Source: UBA2330 sp049293015 (GTDB lineage Bacteria; Bacteroidota; Ignavibacteria; Tepidaquicellales; Tepidaquicellaceae). Taken from it: a stretch of 64,000 bases of DNA. Within the stretch, counting starts at the first letter, position 1. Every line of letters begins with the position of its first letter. The stretch spans positions 1-64,000 of the forward strand of contig JBATSB010000111.1 of assembly GCA_049293015.1 (NCBI GenBank), in the 5' to 3' direction. Positions 17,090 through 26,416 of the stretch are shown here, one piece after another. A model generated the notes under the pieces. The model worked only from the letters and a program-made list of their open reading frames with translations, had not been told where the DNA came from and did not search any database. Position numbers and translations under genes: made by a program.

Positions 17090-18193
17090 ATGCCAAAAGC
17101 AGTATTGATCACATCTCATTTTTTAAATTCCAAAAGGAAAGCGGGTTTTCATAACATTGCTTATTCACTTCTTGAGAAAGGATATACTGTACTTTTCCTG
17201 ACTGGAAATGCAAGTTACATTCACCATATAAAAAAAGACTACAGAGCTTCACTTATAAATAATACCTCACTTAATAAAGTATTAAAAGAAAAAGATGATC
17301 TGTATCAGTTCATACGGTTCACAACTTTACATCCTGTGAATTTCAGATCAGATCTGTTAAACAAAATTTTTCTTCCCTCTGTAAAAAAATACACTGAAGC
17401 ATTATCAGGATTTAATGAATTAAAAAATTTTATAAGTGAATCATCAATATTTATTTTTGAAAGTTTCCCCGGATTGCTTTGGTTTGATTATTTTAAAAGT
17501 TTGAATGATAAAGCAAAATATGTTTACCGAGTTTCTGATGATCTTAGGCAGTTGCGTAAGCATCCTTATATAATTGAACATGAGGGAAAAATTTCTGATA
17601 AGTTCGATCTGATATCTGTGCCGTCAAAATATATTTATGATGTTTTAAATGGGAAAGGAAATGTAAAGCTTCATCATCACGGAATTGACAAAGACATTTT
17701 TGACAAAGCTGTAATCAATCCTTACGAAAATAATAATTCATTTAAATTTGTTTTTACAGGAAATGCATATCTTGATTATGATTTTCTTGAAACAGCTTCT
17801 GGTTTGTTTCCCGAAGATGAATTTCACATACTCGGACCTTTTTCAGATAAATTAAAAAAGAAGAATGTTGTTTTTCATGGCGAGCTAAAATTTAACGATA
17901 CAGTTCCATTCATAAAGTTTGCAAATGCCGGTCTTCATACACTTGTATATACTGGTGGTGCAGAATCTTTTTCCGATAGTCTCAAAGTGATTCAATATAC
18001 TTACTGTCGGCTGCCTGTGATCGCACCTGAGTTTATAAAAAGCAGCAGGAAAAATTTTATATATTACAAACCTTTCGATAGTGAAAGTATAAAGAGATCA
18101 ATTGAGTCGGCAAAAAATTTTGACAGAGAAAAAATTGATCTATCGGAAGTATCTGACTGGAAAGACTTAACAAATAAATTAATCAATGAGTAG
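17090..18193 (+). CDS. Glycosyltransferase, GumK-like/GT-B
   Basis: 367 residues from ATG 17090 (MPKAVLITSHFLNSKRKAG). A TTG 33 nt upstream would overlap asnB and add unconserved residues, so ATG is preferred. FESFPGLLWFDYF, YRVSDDLRQLRKHPY and LISVPSKYIYDVL resemble the acceptor domain of GumK/TuaH-type transferases. The C-terminal half has FKFVFTGNAYLDYDFLE and SLKVIQYTYCRLPVIAPEFI. It starts 1 bp after the asnB stop and ends 6 bp before nadD. The exact sugar is unknown. Confidence 0.78.
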   Translation: MPKAVLITSHFLNSKRKAGFHNIAYSLLEKGYTVLFLTGNASYIHHIKKDYRASLINNTSLNKVLKEKDDLYQFIRFTTLHPVNFRSDLLNKIFLPSVKKYTEALSGFNELKNFISESSIFIFESFPGLLWFDYFKSLNDKAKYVYRVSDDLRQLRKHPYIIEHEGKISDKFDLISVPSKYIYDVLNGKGNVKLHHHGIDKDIFDKAVINPYENNNSFKFVFTGNAYLDYDFLETASGLFPEDEFHILGPFSDKLKKKNVVFHGELKFNDTVPFIKFANAGLHTLVYTGGAESFSDSLKVIQYTYCRLPVIAPEFIKSSRKNFIYYKPFDSESIKRSIESAKNFDREKIDLSEVSDWKDLTNKLINE

Positions 18194-18199
18194 CAGAAC

Positions 18200-18781
18200 A
18201 TGAAAAAATACGGAATATTCGGAGGTACATTTAACCCGCCACACATAGCTCATTCAATAGTAGCTGAGAATGTCAGGCAGCAGTTACATTTAGACAAAAT
18301 TATTTTTATACCTTCAGGCAATCCGCCATTAAAAAACTCAATATCGGCGGAGCACAGATTGGATATGGCAAAGTTAGCATTCGGGGATAATAAGAATTTT
18401 GAAGTCAGTGAAATTGAAATGGAAAGACCTGATGAAAAATCATTTACTGTGAATACTTTACAGATGTTAAAGGAAAAGTATAGTAATGATCACGTTAAAC
18501 TATTTTTAATAGTTGGTATTGATAATTTAATTGATTTTCCAAAATGGAAAGAGCCGGAAAAACTGTTTGAGCTTTCAGAAGTAATTGTGATTAATCGTCC
18601 AAATTTTTCTAGTAAAGATTCCGAAATTAAATATTCTTCAAAAGTAAATTTTATAACAGTTCCATTTCTGGAAATATCATCATCCAGGATCAGGCAGCTT
18701 GTTTCAGATAAAAGATCTGTGCGATATTTAGTAAATAGGGATGTAGAAAATTATATTGCAGAACACAAATTATATATTTAA
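18200..18781 (+). CDS. nadD: Nicotinate-nucleotide adenylyltransferase
   Basis: 193 residues, full length. It joins nicotinate mononucleotide to AMP in NAD synthesis. GGTFNPPHIAH at 8-18 holds the nucleotidyltransferase motif (G-x-F-x-P-x-H-x-x-H type) and ISSSRIRQLV at 159-168 is the second ATP-binding motif. FLIVGIDNLIDFPKW is the conserved middle strand. It follows the last glycosyltransferase by 6 bp on the same strand; this looks like read-through linkage rather than a pathway link. Confidence 0.95.
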   Translation: MKKYGIFGGTFNPPHIAHSIVAENVRQQLHLDKIIFIPSGNPPLKNSISAEHRLDMAKLAFGDNKNFEVSEIEMERPDEKSFTVNTLQMLKEKYSNDHVKLFLIVGIDNLIDFPKWKEPEKLFELSEVIVINRPNFSSKDSEIKYSSKVNFITVPFLEISSSRIRQLVSDKRSVRYLVNRDVENYIAEHKLYI

Positions 18782-18820
18782 AAAGCAGGAGAAGAAATGT
18801 TTGGAATCATATTCTAACTT

Positions 18821-20056
18821 TTACCTGTGCTTTTTAACTGAATTAAATTTCACAGAATAAAAACTATACACTACAAATAAATAAATCAATATCCACAGTG
18901 GCTGAAAAGATATTGTATATCTGTCACCCTGCCAAAATGCAATTCCTGTAATTAAAACCATATAATAAAACATCAGCAGGAGAAAGCTGAAATATGCAAA
19001 TTTATTTGATTTGGTTTTTTTGAGATAAAAAATAAAAAGGATACATGGGATTAAAAATAAAAAATGTAACACAAGAAAAAAGTGGTTTTCCAATTTCATC
19101 ATGCGAAATAAAAACATATTTTCATATCCGGTCGGATACACGAGAAAAGTAGCAGGACCTGTGATATTTTGAAATAGAATGTTATTAATAAAATTACCGG
19201 CAATTAATTTCTTGTTATCCAGCATAAAATCATAAATATAATCCTGTGGTAAATTTTTTGAGCTGTCCATTGCAGCTTCAATACTAATACTATTTAAATC
19301 AGCATAGCTTTGAGCAAAGAAGTAAGTTTTTAAAGTTACATTTCCTTTTGCTGAGATTGAAATTGAATTATGCTTAGCATACATTAGAGACAATTGAAAA
19401 ATTACCGGTATAAGTGCAATGATGAGAATATATTTCCGATGACTATTTAAAAATTCTCTGAAATAGAAAATTGGAAATACTACTATTAAAAGTATTAACA
19501 GCAAAGGAAAAAATACCGGTTTAATAACTGACAGAACTGAAAAGAAAAGTATTACATTGCAGAACACACTCCATTTTCGAATCTCCGTATATTTTACAGA
19601 CAAATAATAAATAAGCCAGCAAATTACAAAAGTTACTGTCACATCAGTAAGTGCATGCAGTGTCAGAGCTATGAAGGAAAAATTAAGTGAAAATATCACT
19701 ACGCCAGTAAATGCCAGAATTTTGATTGTAAGCCGATTGATAGCCAGAAACAGTAAGTTCATAGATAGCAACCAGAAAACAAACTGCATAAACCATATTC
19801 CGTAAACACCTGAAATCTTCAGCACTAATTTTAGAATGAACGGATAAAGGATGGGATTATTTATAGTCTGATCAGTTTCAACATTGTCAAATATCCAGTT
19901 ACCGACTTCAAGATAATCTTTCGAATCAGGAGTTGAAAACATTATGGTCTCATTAACTCCTGTTTTCAGATTAAGAAAAACAATAAAGTAGATCAGCAGA
20001 AGGTAAGTATTCAACTTGATCAGATCATTGAAATTTTTCTTAAATATATTTATCAT
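18821..20056 (-). CDS. Multi-pass membrane protein, probable GT-C-type glycosyltransferase
   Basis: 411 residues with ~11 hydrophobic helices. The first outer loop carries FSTPDSKDYLEVGNWIFDN, like the acidic catalytic loop of GT39/ArnT-type transferases that use polyprenyl-phosphate sugars. SFIALTLHALTDVTVTFVICWL matches the usual third/fourth-helix region. There is no exact family signature, so this call rests on topology and the loop. It is convergent with nadD, next to the polysaccharide block, and may modify surface glycans or proteins. Confidence 0.6.
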   Translation of the reverse strand: MINIFKKNFNDLIKLNTYLLLIYFIVFLNLKTGVNETIMFSTPDSKDYLEVGNWIFDNVETDQTINNPILYPFILKLVLKISGVYGIWFMQFVFWLLSMNLLFLAINRLTIKILAFTGVVIFSLNFSFIALTLHALTDVTVTFVICWLIYYLSVKYTEIRKWSVFCNVILFFSVLSVIKPVFFPLLLILLIVVFPIFYFREFLNSHRKYILIIALIPVIFQLSLMYAKHNSISISAKGNVTLKTYFFAQSYADLNSISIEAAMDSSKNLPQDYIYDFMLDNKKLIAGNFINNILFQNITGPATFLVYPTGYENMFLFRMMKLENHFFLVLHFLFLIPCILFIFYLKKTKSNKFAYFSFLLLMFYYMVLITGIAFWQGDRYTISFQPLWILIYLFVVYSFYSVKFNSVKKHR

Positions 20057-20291
20057 TAATTGGAAGTTTTGAGAATAATCAGGTTTGTGTAATTGTCAGT
20101 ACTTGAGTAACTTAAGTTAATAGTACAAATTCTGATAGAGCAGAACTTACAAAAATTTATATAAATTAGTAATAACTTTTTAAAAGTATATTTTGTAATT
20201 TTAAAAAAATTCTATTCCCCATTTAAATATTTGTATCATATCATATTAAAACATTTTACCATTATTGTAATAAATTAAAAAACCCTATAAG

Positions 20292-21083
20292 ATGAATGAA
20301 GATAATCAAAGCAATTTAGAGGGAAATTATAATTCTCCTGAAGGATCAGAGCCACAATATCAGGAGGAATCTCTTTCAATTTCAGAAGCAATGTCAGGAG
20401 TTATTTCAGCACCGGGTGAAACATTCGAAACAATATCTGTAACGGAGAAAAAAAATTACTGGCTGATGCCGATTCTTATTGCTGTATTACTCGGGCTGAT
20501 AACATCTTTTCTTTTTATGCAGGATAAAGAGCTGACTTCAAAGACAATGGAAAAACAGAAAGAGAAAATGATGGAACAGTTTGAACAAAATATTAAAGAC
20601 GGAAAGATGACTCAGGAGCAGGCGGAGAATGCAATGGAGACAATGAATCCTGAAGGTACAATGTTTAAAGTGATCGGGTATGGATTCGCTGCGATCGGAC
20701 CTTTTTTAATTTTATTGATACTCAGTGTAATATATTTTGTAATATTAAAGATAATGAAATCCGAAGCCCACATTACTGAAGTTATGAATGTGGTCGGACT
20801 TTCATATATAATCATTGCAATTGGAAATCTGATTGCAACAGTAGTGTCTATAGTTATGGGAGAACTGAGCAGCCTGAGTCTGGCAATGTTATTTACTGAA
20901 GAATCTGTTGGAACAAAAGTATTTACAATGATCTCAAAGGTTGATATATTCTCGATCTGGTTTTATACAGTAGTTGCGATCGGCATTACAAAGATCGGAA
21001 GGATCAGCATGGCAAAATCTGTATTATTCGTATTTGGAATCTGGATCGTATTTTATGTAGTAATAATTTCATTATTTTTCTGA
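20292..21083 (+). CDS. Yip1-domain membrane protein
   Basis: 263 residues. A polar N-terminus (1-45, E/S/N rich) leads into SEAMSGVISAPGETFETIS, the usual lead-in of bacterial Yip1 proteins. About five membrane helices follow, with a charged helical hairpin at ~80-120 (KTMEKQKEKMMEQFEQ). The function of bacterial Yip1 proteins is not established. Its stop codon overlaps the ATG of the M48 protease gene by one base, so the two are coupled; a link in membrane-protein quality control is only an inference. Confidence 0.8.
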   Translation: MNEDNQSNLEGNYNSPEGSEPQYQEESLSISEAMSGVISAPGETFETISVTEKKNYWLMPILIAVLLGLITSFLFMQDKELTSKTMEKQKEKMMEQFEQNIKDGKMTQEQAENAMETMNPEGTMFKVIGYGFAAIGPFLILLILSVIYFVILKIMKSEAHITEVMNVVGLSYIIIAIGNLIATVVSIVMGELSSLSLAMLFTEESVGTKVFTMISKVDIFSIWFYTVVAIGITKIGRISMAKSVLFVFGIWIVFYVVIISLFF

Positions 21084-22240
21084 TGAAAGAAACTGATACA
21101 TTAATTACAAACGAGATCTCAAAAGAAACTCAATCCAAAAACCGTACGGAGCTTGCAAAAAAGTATTCAAAAATAAATCAGATAATATCACTGTCCGAAA
21201 CGGTGATATTTTTTGCAATAACAATTGTATTTGTTGCGGGAGGTTATTCAAAAGAACTGGAAGAATTTGCATTTGGTTTTACTGCAAATGATTACGTAGC
21301 AGTTCTGATTTTCTTTGGAATATTCGGTATTATACAATCTGCAATAACATTCCCACTAAGTTTTTATTCTGACTACACACTTGAGCATAAATACGGTCTA
21401 TCAAATCAAACCATTCCAGGCTATTTCAAAGAAAAGCTGAAAGGAATATTGATCGGTCTGATTCTTGGAATTCCACTGCTGCTGATATTTTATTTTATCA
21501 TAAAAAATTACAGTGAAAGCTGGTGGCTTATACTCGGAGCGGTGATACTCTTTTTTTCTGTAATAATCGGAAGACTTGCTCCGACACTAATCATGCCGTT
21601 GTTTTATAAATTCAAACCGCTTGAGAATGAAGAGATAAAGCAAAAGATATTATTACTTTGCCAAAAGACAGGAGTAAAAATTCAGGGAATATTCGAATTT
21701 GATATGAGCAAGAATACGAAGAAAGCAAATGCTGCATTCACAGGTATCGGAAAATCGAAACGCATTATACTTGGTGACACTCTTTTAAAAAATTTTTCAC
21801 CTGAAGAAATTGAAACTGTCTTTGCTCACGAGATGGGGCATTATAAAAAGCGGCACATTATGAAGCTGATGTCGGTATCGGTAGTAATGACCTTTGTAGG
21901 TTTGTTTCTTACATCGCTTGCATATTCGAATTCACTTCAGACATTTGGATTTAGTTCAGTCTCAGAGATAGCAGCTTTACCTTTGCTGTTTATTTATCTG
22001 AGTTTATTTGGGCTGATCACTTCACCGATTTCAAATATACTTTCGCGAAAATTCGAATGGGAAGCTGACACATTTGCAATAGAAACAACGCGGGATAGAG
22101 AAGCATTTATTTCTTCAATGGAAAAACTTGCTGATCAGAATCTTGCTGACAAGACGCCAAATAAAATTATAGAATTTTTATTTCATTCGCATCCGTCAAT
22201 AGATAAGCGGATAAAGTTTGCTGAGGAATTTAAGTTATAG
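21083..22240 (+). CDS. M48-family membrane zinc metalloprotease (Ste24/CAAX prenyl protease 1-like)
   Basis: 385 residues with ~6 membrane helices. The catalytic HEMGH is at 249-253 (TVFAHEMGHYKKRH) and the third zinc ligand is E327 in EWEADTFAIE. The N-terminal YTLEHKYGLSNQT and the SKNTKKANAAFTGIGKSKRI loop are classic for Ste24-type enzymes. Bacterial relatives are thought to take part in membrane-protein turnover; prenylated substrates are not expected. Coupled to the Yip1 gene upstream. A hairpin of the ACTCTGCG family lies 11 bp after its stop. Confidence 0.93.
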   Translation: MKETDTLITNEISKETQSKNRTELAKKYSKINQIISLSETVIFFAITIVFVAGGYSKELEEFAFGFTANDYVAVLIFFGIFGIIQSAITFPLSFYSDYTLEHKYGLSNQTIPGYFKEKLKGILIGLILGIPLLLIFYFIIKNYSESWWLILGAVILFFSVIIGRLAPTLIMPLFYKFKPLENEEIKQKILLLCQKTGVKIQGIFEFDMSKNTKKANAAFTGIGKSKRIILGDTLLKNFSPEEIETVFAHEMGHYKKRHIMKLMSVSVVMTFVGLFLTSLAYSNSLQTFGFSSVSEIAALPLLFIYLSLFGLITSPISNILSRKFEWEADTFAIETTRDREAFISSMEKLADQNLADKTPNKIIEFLFHSHPSIDKRIKFAEEFKL

Positions 22241-22251
22241 AGATTTGGTAT

Positions 22252-22285
22252 TTCGCAGAGTCCGATAATCGCGGGACTCTGCGAA
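22252..22285. repeat. Hairpin repeat, TTCGCAGAGTCC family, after the M48 gene
   Basis: Perfect 12-bp arms, TTCGCAGAGTCC (22252-22263) and GGACTCTGCGAA (22274-22285), with a 10-nt loop and no T-run. Related GACTCTGCGG-containing hairpins lie at 31669, 31782 and 62389. It sits between convergent genes and could still act as an mRNA 3' stabiliser. Confidence 0.75.
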
Positions 22286-22317
22286 TACAATATGCGAATA
22301 CAATAGTTATGGAAAAA

Positions 22318-23112
22318 TTATTCTATTACAGCTCCATTATCAATCCAAGATTTTATTTTTTTTATATCACAGTCTGAAAGTTTATCACCTTTAAATGGCA
22401 TTGCTGTTACTCCTTCTGAATGAGTAATTGCAAGATAGATATCTCCTGTAAGAGCAATTTCTTTAAACTTTTCTGGATTTGTAAAATCATATCCATTTTT
22501 AGGTTTGGGACCTCCGTGACAGCCGGTGCAATTTTCCTCTAGAATAGGCTTGATATCATTTTCGAATAACATATTTTCAAATACACAATCAGCTACGGAA
22601 ACTTCACAACTGTTATTCAGCATTCCCTGATCTATCCATTTATAGATCACATTTTTTTGTTCATCAGTTAATTTTTTATTAGGAGATGGCGGCATTTTAT
22701 TTCGACGAAGCATTTTCTCAAGTTTGTTTTTATATCTGTCATTGTTATCACCGCTTCCATTTAGAATAGACTTAAATTTATCACCACCTCTGTTCCTGCC
22801 TTTTCTATTGTCATCAAAGTCGTCATCGAAATCATCATCATCCTCCATTTCTACAGTATTTATAAGACTTTCATAACTTGAAAGAATGACGCCGTGCTTT
22901 TGAGATTCTTCATTGTGACACCCTGATTTTGCACAATTGGACTGAAGAATTGGAAGTACATCCTGTTTAAAATATACAATGTTGGGTTCACAATCAGATG
23001 TATCAATTTTTAAAACAGGATTTACAATAACTGACTCCGAAACAAAAGAATAAAAGCTTGTCACGAGTATTAGCAAAAGAGATATAGCGAAAATGCCATA
23101 GAAGTTTTTCAT
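22318..23112 (-). CDS. Exported protein with two cytochrome-c-like haem motifs and an acidic insert
   Basis: 264 residues with an N-terminal signal segment (hydrophobic ~4-23). Two haem-type motifs occur: NCAKSGCH (C-x4-CH) near residue 60 and NCTGCH (C-x2-CH) near 197. Each is in a context like planctomycete-type cytochrome c domains (DVLPILQSNC, DIKPILEENC), with likely distal ligands in NKMPPSPNKKL and AMPFKGDKL. Between them is a strongly acidic stretch at ~91-101 (EDDDDFDDDFDDN) followed by a basic R/G/K patch. It is probably a periplasmic or outer-membrane electron-transfer or sensor protein. Haem attachment is inferred, and the C-x4-CH site is non-standard. Confidence 0.78.
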   Translation of the reverse strand: MKNFYGIFAISLLLILVTSFYSFVSESVIVNPVLKIDTSDCEPNIVYFKQDVLPILQSNCAKSGCHNEESQKHGVILSSYESLINTVEMEDDDDFDDDFDDNRKGRNRGGDKFKSILNGSGDNNDRYKNKLEKMLRRNKMPPSPNKKLTDEQKNVIYKWIDQGMLNNSCEVSVADCVFENMLFENDIKPILEENCTGCHGGPKPKNGYDFTNPEKFKEIALTGDIYLAITHSEGVTAMPFKGDKLSDCDIKKIKSWIDNGAVIE

Positions 23113-23382
23113 TGATCAGATATAATTTTTAGTTTTAAAAGAAAGCATAAAATAAAAAATGAATTAGGGTTTAGCAAGTTTATATATCTCTCATCCGTAG
23201 TATTGAAGTCAATAAATTCAGGATGTAATTTTTTATAATATATATATTGGTTCTAATTTGCATGCTTAAGGTTTAAACATGCATTGACAAAATTTTTAGA
23301 ACAGCTTTCAAACTGCACATTAAAATTTACAGATTGAATTTAATTTGTAAAAACTTTTGCAGATTTTTGCAAATAGATAAAA

Positions 23383-25905
23383 ATGACAAACAAAAAGAGT
23401 ATTATGGGTCCGGAGAGGAATAAACCAATTCCAATAAAGTTGTTTAGTAAACTTATTAAATTTGAAGAGGATAATCCTTTTAAAATACTTGGTCCTCACT
23501 TGAATAAATCTGATCGCACTGTTCAGATAAATACTATACTTCCGTTTGCAAAAAAAGTATGGGTAAAAATAAAGGGAAGTGATAAGAAATATGAAATGGA
23601 ATGTATTTCTGAAGAAGGGATTTTTCAAATTATTTTTGAGGACAGAGAGAATATTTTTTCTTATAAAATAATTTATCAGAACGTAGCTGATGAGCTGATT
23701 GAAATATTTGATCCTTATGCTTTTGATATTCAATTAAGTGATCTCGATATTCATCTTTTAGGTGAAGGAAATCATTTAAAAACATTTGATAAACTTGGTG
23801 CTAGAGTCTGTTCAATAAATAAAGTAAAAGGAGTTCATTTTTCTGTATGGGCACCGAATGCAAAGAGTGTCAGCATTGTAGGCGAATTCAATGACTGGAA
23901 ACATGGTCATCATCCGATGCAGAAAGTCAATGGTTCGGGATTCTGGTGTCTTTTCATGCCTGATATGAAAGAGAATACGATGTATAAATTCACAGTCAAA
24001 TCTAAAAAGGGAGATGTGATTTTTAAATCTGATCCTTACGCTTTTGAAGCTGAGCTCAGACCGGGCAATGCTTCCATTGTTTCATCATTTAAAAAACATA
24101 AATGGTCTGATGGTGAATGGATGAAGAAGCGTGCAAAGTCTCTGAAAGCAAAACCTGATTATAAATCTAAACCTATTTCAATTTACGAAGTCCATCCGGG
24201 TTCATGGAAAAAAGATTTTGAGAATTTAGATTTTCCAAATGACTGGGGATATAAGAATTACAGACAGCTTGCGCATGAACTTGTAGATTATGTACTGGAA
24301 ATGAATTACACACACATTGAATTACTTCCGGTGATGGAACATCCGCTGGATATTTCATGGGGGTATCAGGTTGTAAATTATTTTGCGCCATCGAGCCGAT
24401 ATGGAAAGCCGGAAGACTTTCAGTACTTTGTTGATCATTGTCACAAAAACGGTATAGGTGTAATACTCGACTGGGTGCCGTCTCATTTTCCGACTGATGA
24501 ACATGGTCTTGCAAAGTTTGACGGTACGCAATGTTATGCATATGAAGATCCGTTAAAAGGATTTCATAAAGACTGGGGAACGTATGTTTTTGATTACGGA
24601 AAAAATGAAGTTGTAAATTTTTTGATCTGTAATGCTTTGTTTTGGTTTGAGAAATATCATATAGACGGAATAAGAGTTGATGCAGTAGCTTCAATGCTTT
24701 ATCTTGATTATTCCCGAAATGAAGGAGAATGGATTCCAAACATTCACGGAGGTAATGAGAATCTGGAGGCAATAGAATTTCTAAAAAAGCTAAACGACAC
24801 AGTTCATAAAAAAATAAAAGGCGTGATGATGATCGCCGAAGAATCTTCGTCATGGCCCGGAGTAACAAGAGCTACACATCTCGGTGGATTAGGATTTGAC
24901 ATGAAATGGAATATGGGCTGGATGCATGATATACTTGCATATTTTTCAATGGATCCAATTTACAGAAAATTTCATCACGGTAAACTTACATTTGCGATAT
25001 GGTATGCTTTTAATGAAAAATTTCTGCTGCCTATTTCACATGACGAAGTTGTTCATCTGAAAAAATCTGTTATAGAAAAAATGCCGGGAGATGAATGGCA
25101 TAAGTTTGCGAATCTTAGACTGATGTTTGGATTTATGTTCAGTCATCCGGGGAAGAAACTTAATTTTATGGGAAATGATATTGCTCAATATAAGGAATGG
25201 AATTCTGAAACTTCGCTTGAATGGGAAGTACTCGACAATGAAATGAATAAAAAATATCATGATTATTTCCGTGAGCTGAACAGACTTTATAAAAAGTATC
25301 CGGCATTTCATGAAGATGACTTTGACAGTTCGGGATTTCAGTGGCTGGATTTTTCAGATGCGGATAAATGTGTGATCGCATATGTCAGATATAATATGGA
25401 TAAGAGTGAGATGCTGCTTTTTACTTTTAATATGACACCTGTGGAGCGTGTTGATTATTTATTTGGTGTGCCAAAGTCCGGGTATTACAAAGAAATTCTT
25501 AACAGCAATGCAGCGGAATATGGCGGGACCGGATTGGGAAATTTGGGCGGAGTTCATTCAGAGCACATTCCGAGATATGAATTTCCTGACTCAGTGAAAT
25601 TGACTCTTCCACCACTGGCGGTGAATGTTTATAAATATGAAAAAGATGTCGGAGAGAAAATTGAAAATGAGATAGAAGAATTAATAAAGACAGAAGAAAA
25701 AGTTAATGACGCTGAAGAAGAAATGTTTGAAAAAGAAAAAGAACCTGAAGCTAGAGATATTTCAGAAAAGGTATTAGATGAAAATCCGGTGGAAATTTCG
25801 AATGATAAAAATACAGATAAAGAGATTAAGAATAAATCTGATATGACAGAAGATGAGATGAATGAAAAGATAAAAGAGCTTATTAGTAAGATCAAGAAGT
25901 TTTAA
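23383..25905 (+). CDS. glgB: 1,4-alpha-glucan (glycogen) branching enzyme with an acidic C-terminal extension
   Basis: 840 residues against about 730 for E. coli GlgB. An N-terminal domain is followed by CBM48 (VHFSVWAPNAKSVSIVGEFNDW). The GH13 barrel starts at PISIYEVHPGSW, and the catalytic residues are visible: D433 (DGIRVDAVAS), E486 (MIAEESSSWPGVT) and the HDE at 553-555. It transfers glucan segments to alpha-1,6 positions in glycogen. Residues ~745-840 are a K/E-rich, probably coiled or disordered tail that ordinary GlgB lacks. No other glycogen gene is adjacent. Confidence 0.94.
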   Translation: MTNKKSIMGPERNKPIPIKLFSKLIKFEEDNPFKILGPHLNKSDRTVQINTILPFAKKVWVKIKGSDKKYEMECISEEGIFQIIFEDRENIFSYKIIYQNVADELIEIFDPYAFDIQLSDLDIHLLGEGNHLKTFDKLGARVCSINKVKGVHFSVWAPNAKSVSIVGEFNDWKHGHHPMQKVNGSGFWCLFMPDMKENTMYKFTVKSKKGDVIFKSDPYAFEAELRPGNASIVSSFKKHKWSDGEWMKKRAKSLKAKPDYKSKPISIYEVHPGSWKKDFENLDFPNDWGYKNYRQLAHELVDYVLEMNYTHIELLPVMEHPLDISWGYQVVNYFAPSSRYGKPEDFQYFVDHCHKNGIGVILDWVPSHFPTDEHGLAKFDGTQCYAYEDPLKGFHKDWGTYVFDYGKNEVVNFLICNALFWFEKYHIDGIRVDAVASMLYLDYSRNEGEWIPNIHGGNENLEAIEFLKKLNDTVHKKIKGVMMIAEESSSWPGVTRATHLGGLGFDMKWNMGWMHDILAYFSMDPIYRKFHHGKLTFAIWYAFNEKFLLPISHDEVVHLKKSVIEKMPGDEWHKFANLRLMFGFMFSHPGKKLNFMGNDIAQYKEWNSETSLEWEVLDNEMNKKYHDYFRELNRLYKKYPAFHEDDFDSSGFQWLDFSDADKCVIAYVRYNMDKSEMLLFTFNMTPVERVDYLFGVPKSGYYKEILNSNAAEYGGTGLGNLGGVHSEHIPRYEFPDSVKLTLPPLAVNVYKYEKDVGEKIENEIEELIKTEEKVNDAEEEMFEKEKEPEARDISEKVLDENPVEISNDKNTDKEIKNKSDMTEDEMNEKIKELISKIKKF

Positions 25906-25994
25906 ATGATAAGATTTTTTGGTGCTAATTGATTTACTATGAATTTTTTTAATATATAAAATCCATATTTAGCAATACCTTAAACTTTTCTCCA

Positions 25995-26205
25995 TGTCAT
26001 TCCCGCATGCTCCTAGCGGGAATCCAGTCAAAAAGTTTAGTTGAAAAGTTAAGAGTATTTATTGTGCATAATCGTAAGTGTGTAAAATCGCACTATAAGA
26101 GCTAGAATTATTAATGATTTTCAATGCTATTAAATTGAAAGATCAGAAATATCAATTGAGTTTTCGTGATGATTAGATTCCCGCTAGGAGCATGCGGGAA
26201 TGACA
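25995..26205. repeat. MITE-like element: 30-bp perfect inverted repeats 211 bp end to end
   Basis: The 30 bases at 25995-26024 (TGTCATTCCCGCATGCTCCT...) are the exact reverse complement of 26176-26205. Each arm is itself a small hairpin (ATTCCCGC...GCGGGAAT). The ~150 bp between them are AT-rich with no reading frame. It sits in the 511-bp gap 25906-26416 between glgB and deoC; the rest of the gap shows nothing else. Confidence 0.85.
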
Positions 26206-26416
26206 AAATTTGTCAGAAATTAAAAATTATTTATTTTACTATTTTCCACTTTAAACCATATAGCACCAATTTTTTTATTCAACTAAATTTAGTTTAAAAA
26301 TCTAAACAAAAAATTAAATCATTTTTATTAAATCGTATAATTAATATTATAGAAGTCAGATTTAAAAAAATTGATCTCATTAATTTCTTATTAAAGAATT
26401 TAACACAATTAACCAA

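Noticed and set aside
21184..21210. AATATCAC/GTGATATT hairpin followed by T-run, looking like a terminator
   Set aside because: It sits inside the M48 protease coding sequence, which continues in frame with all motifs; a functional terminator there is unlikely without other evidence.
23320..23733. 137-codon minus-strand frame across the glgB start
   Set aside because: F/Y/I/K-rich, overlaps the glgB N-terminus in antisense, no motif.
24173..24868. 231-codon antisense frame inside glgB
   Set aside because: It lies wholly within the branching-enzyme catalytic domain on the other strand; its translation shows no domain pattern and is a shadow of codon usage.
25919..26269. 9-bp inverted repeat TTGGTGCTA/TAGCACCAA outside the MITE-like element as possible larger transposon ends
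   Set aside because: Nine bases over ~350 bp in AT-rich DNA can occur by chance, and there is no target duplication or transposase between them.
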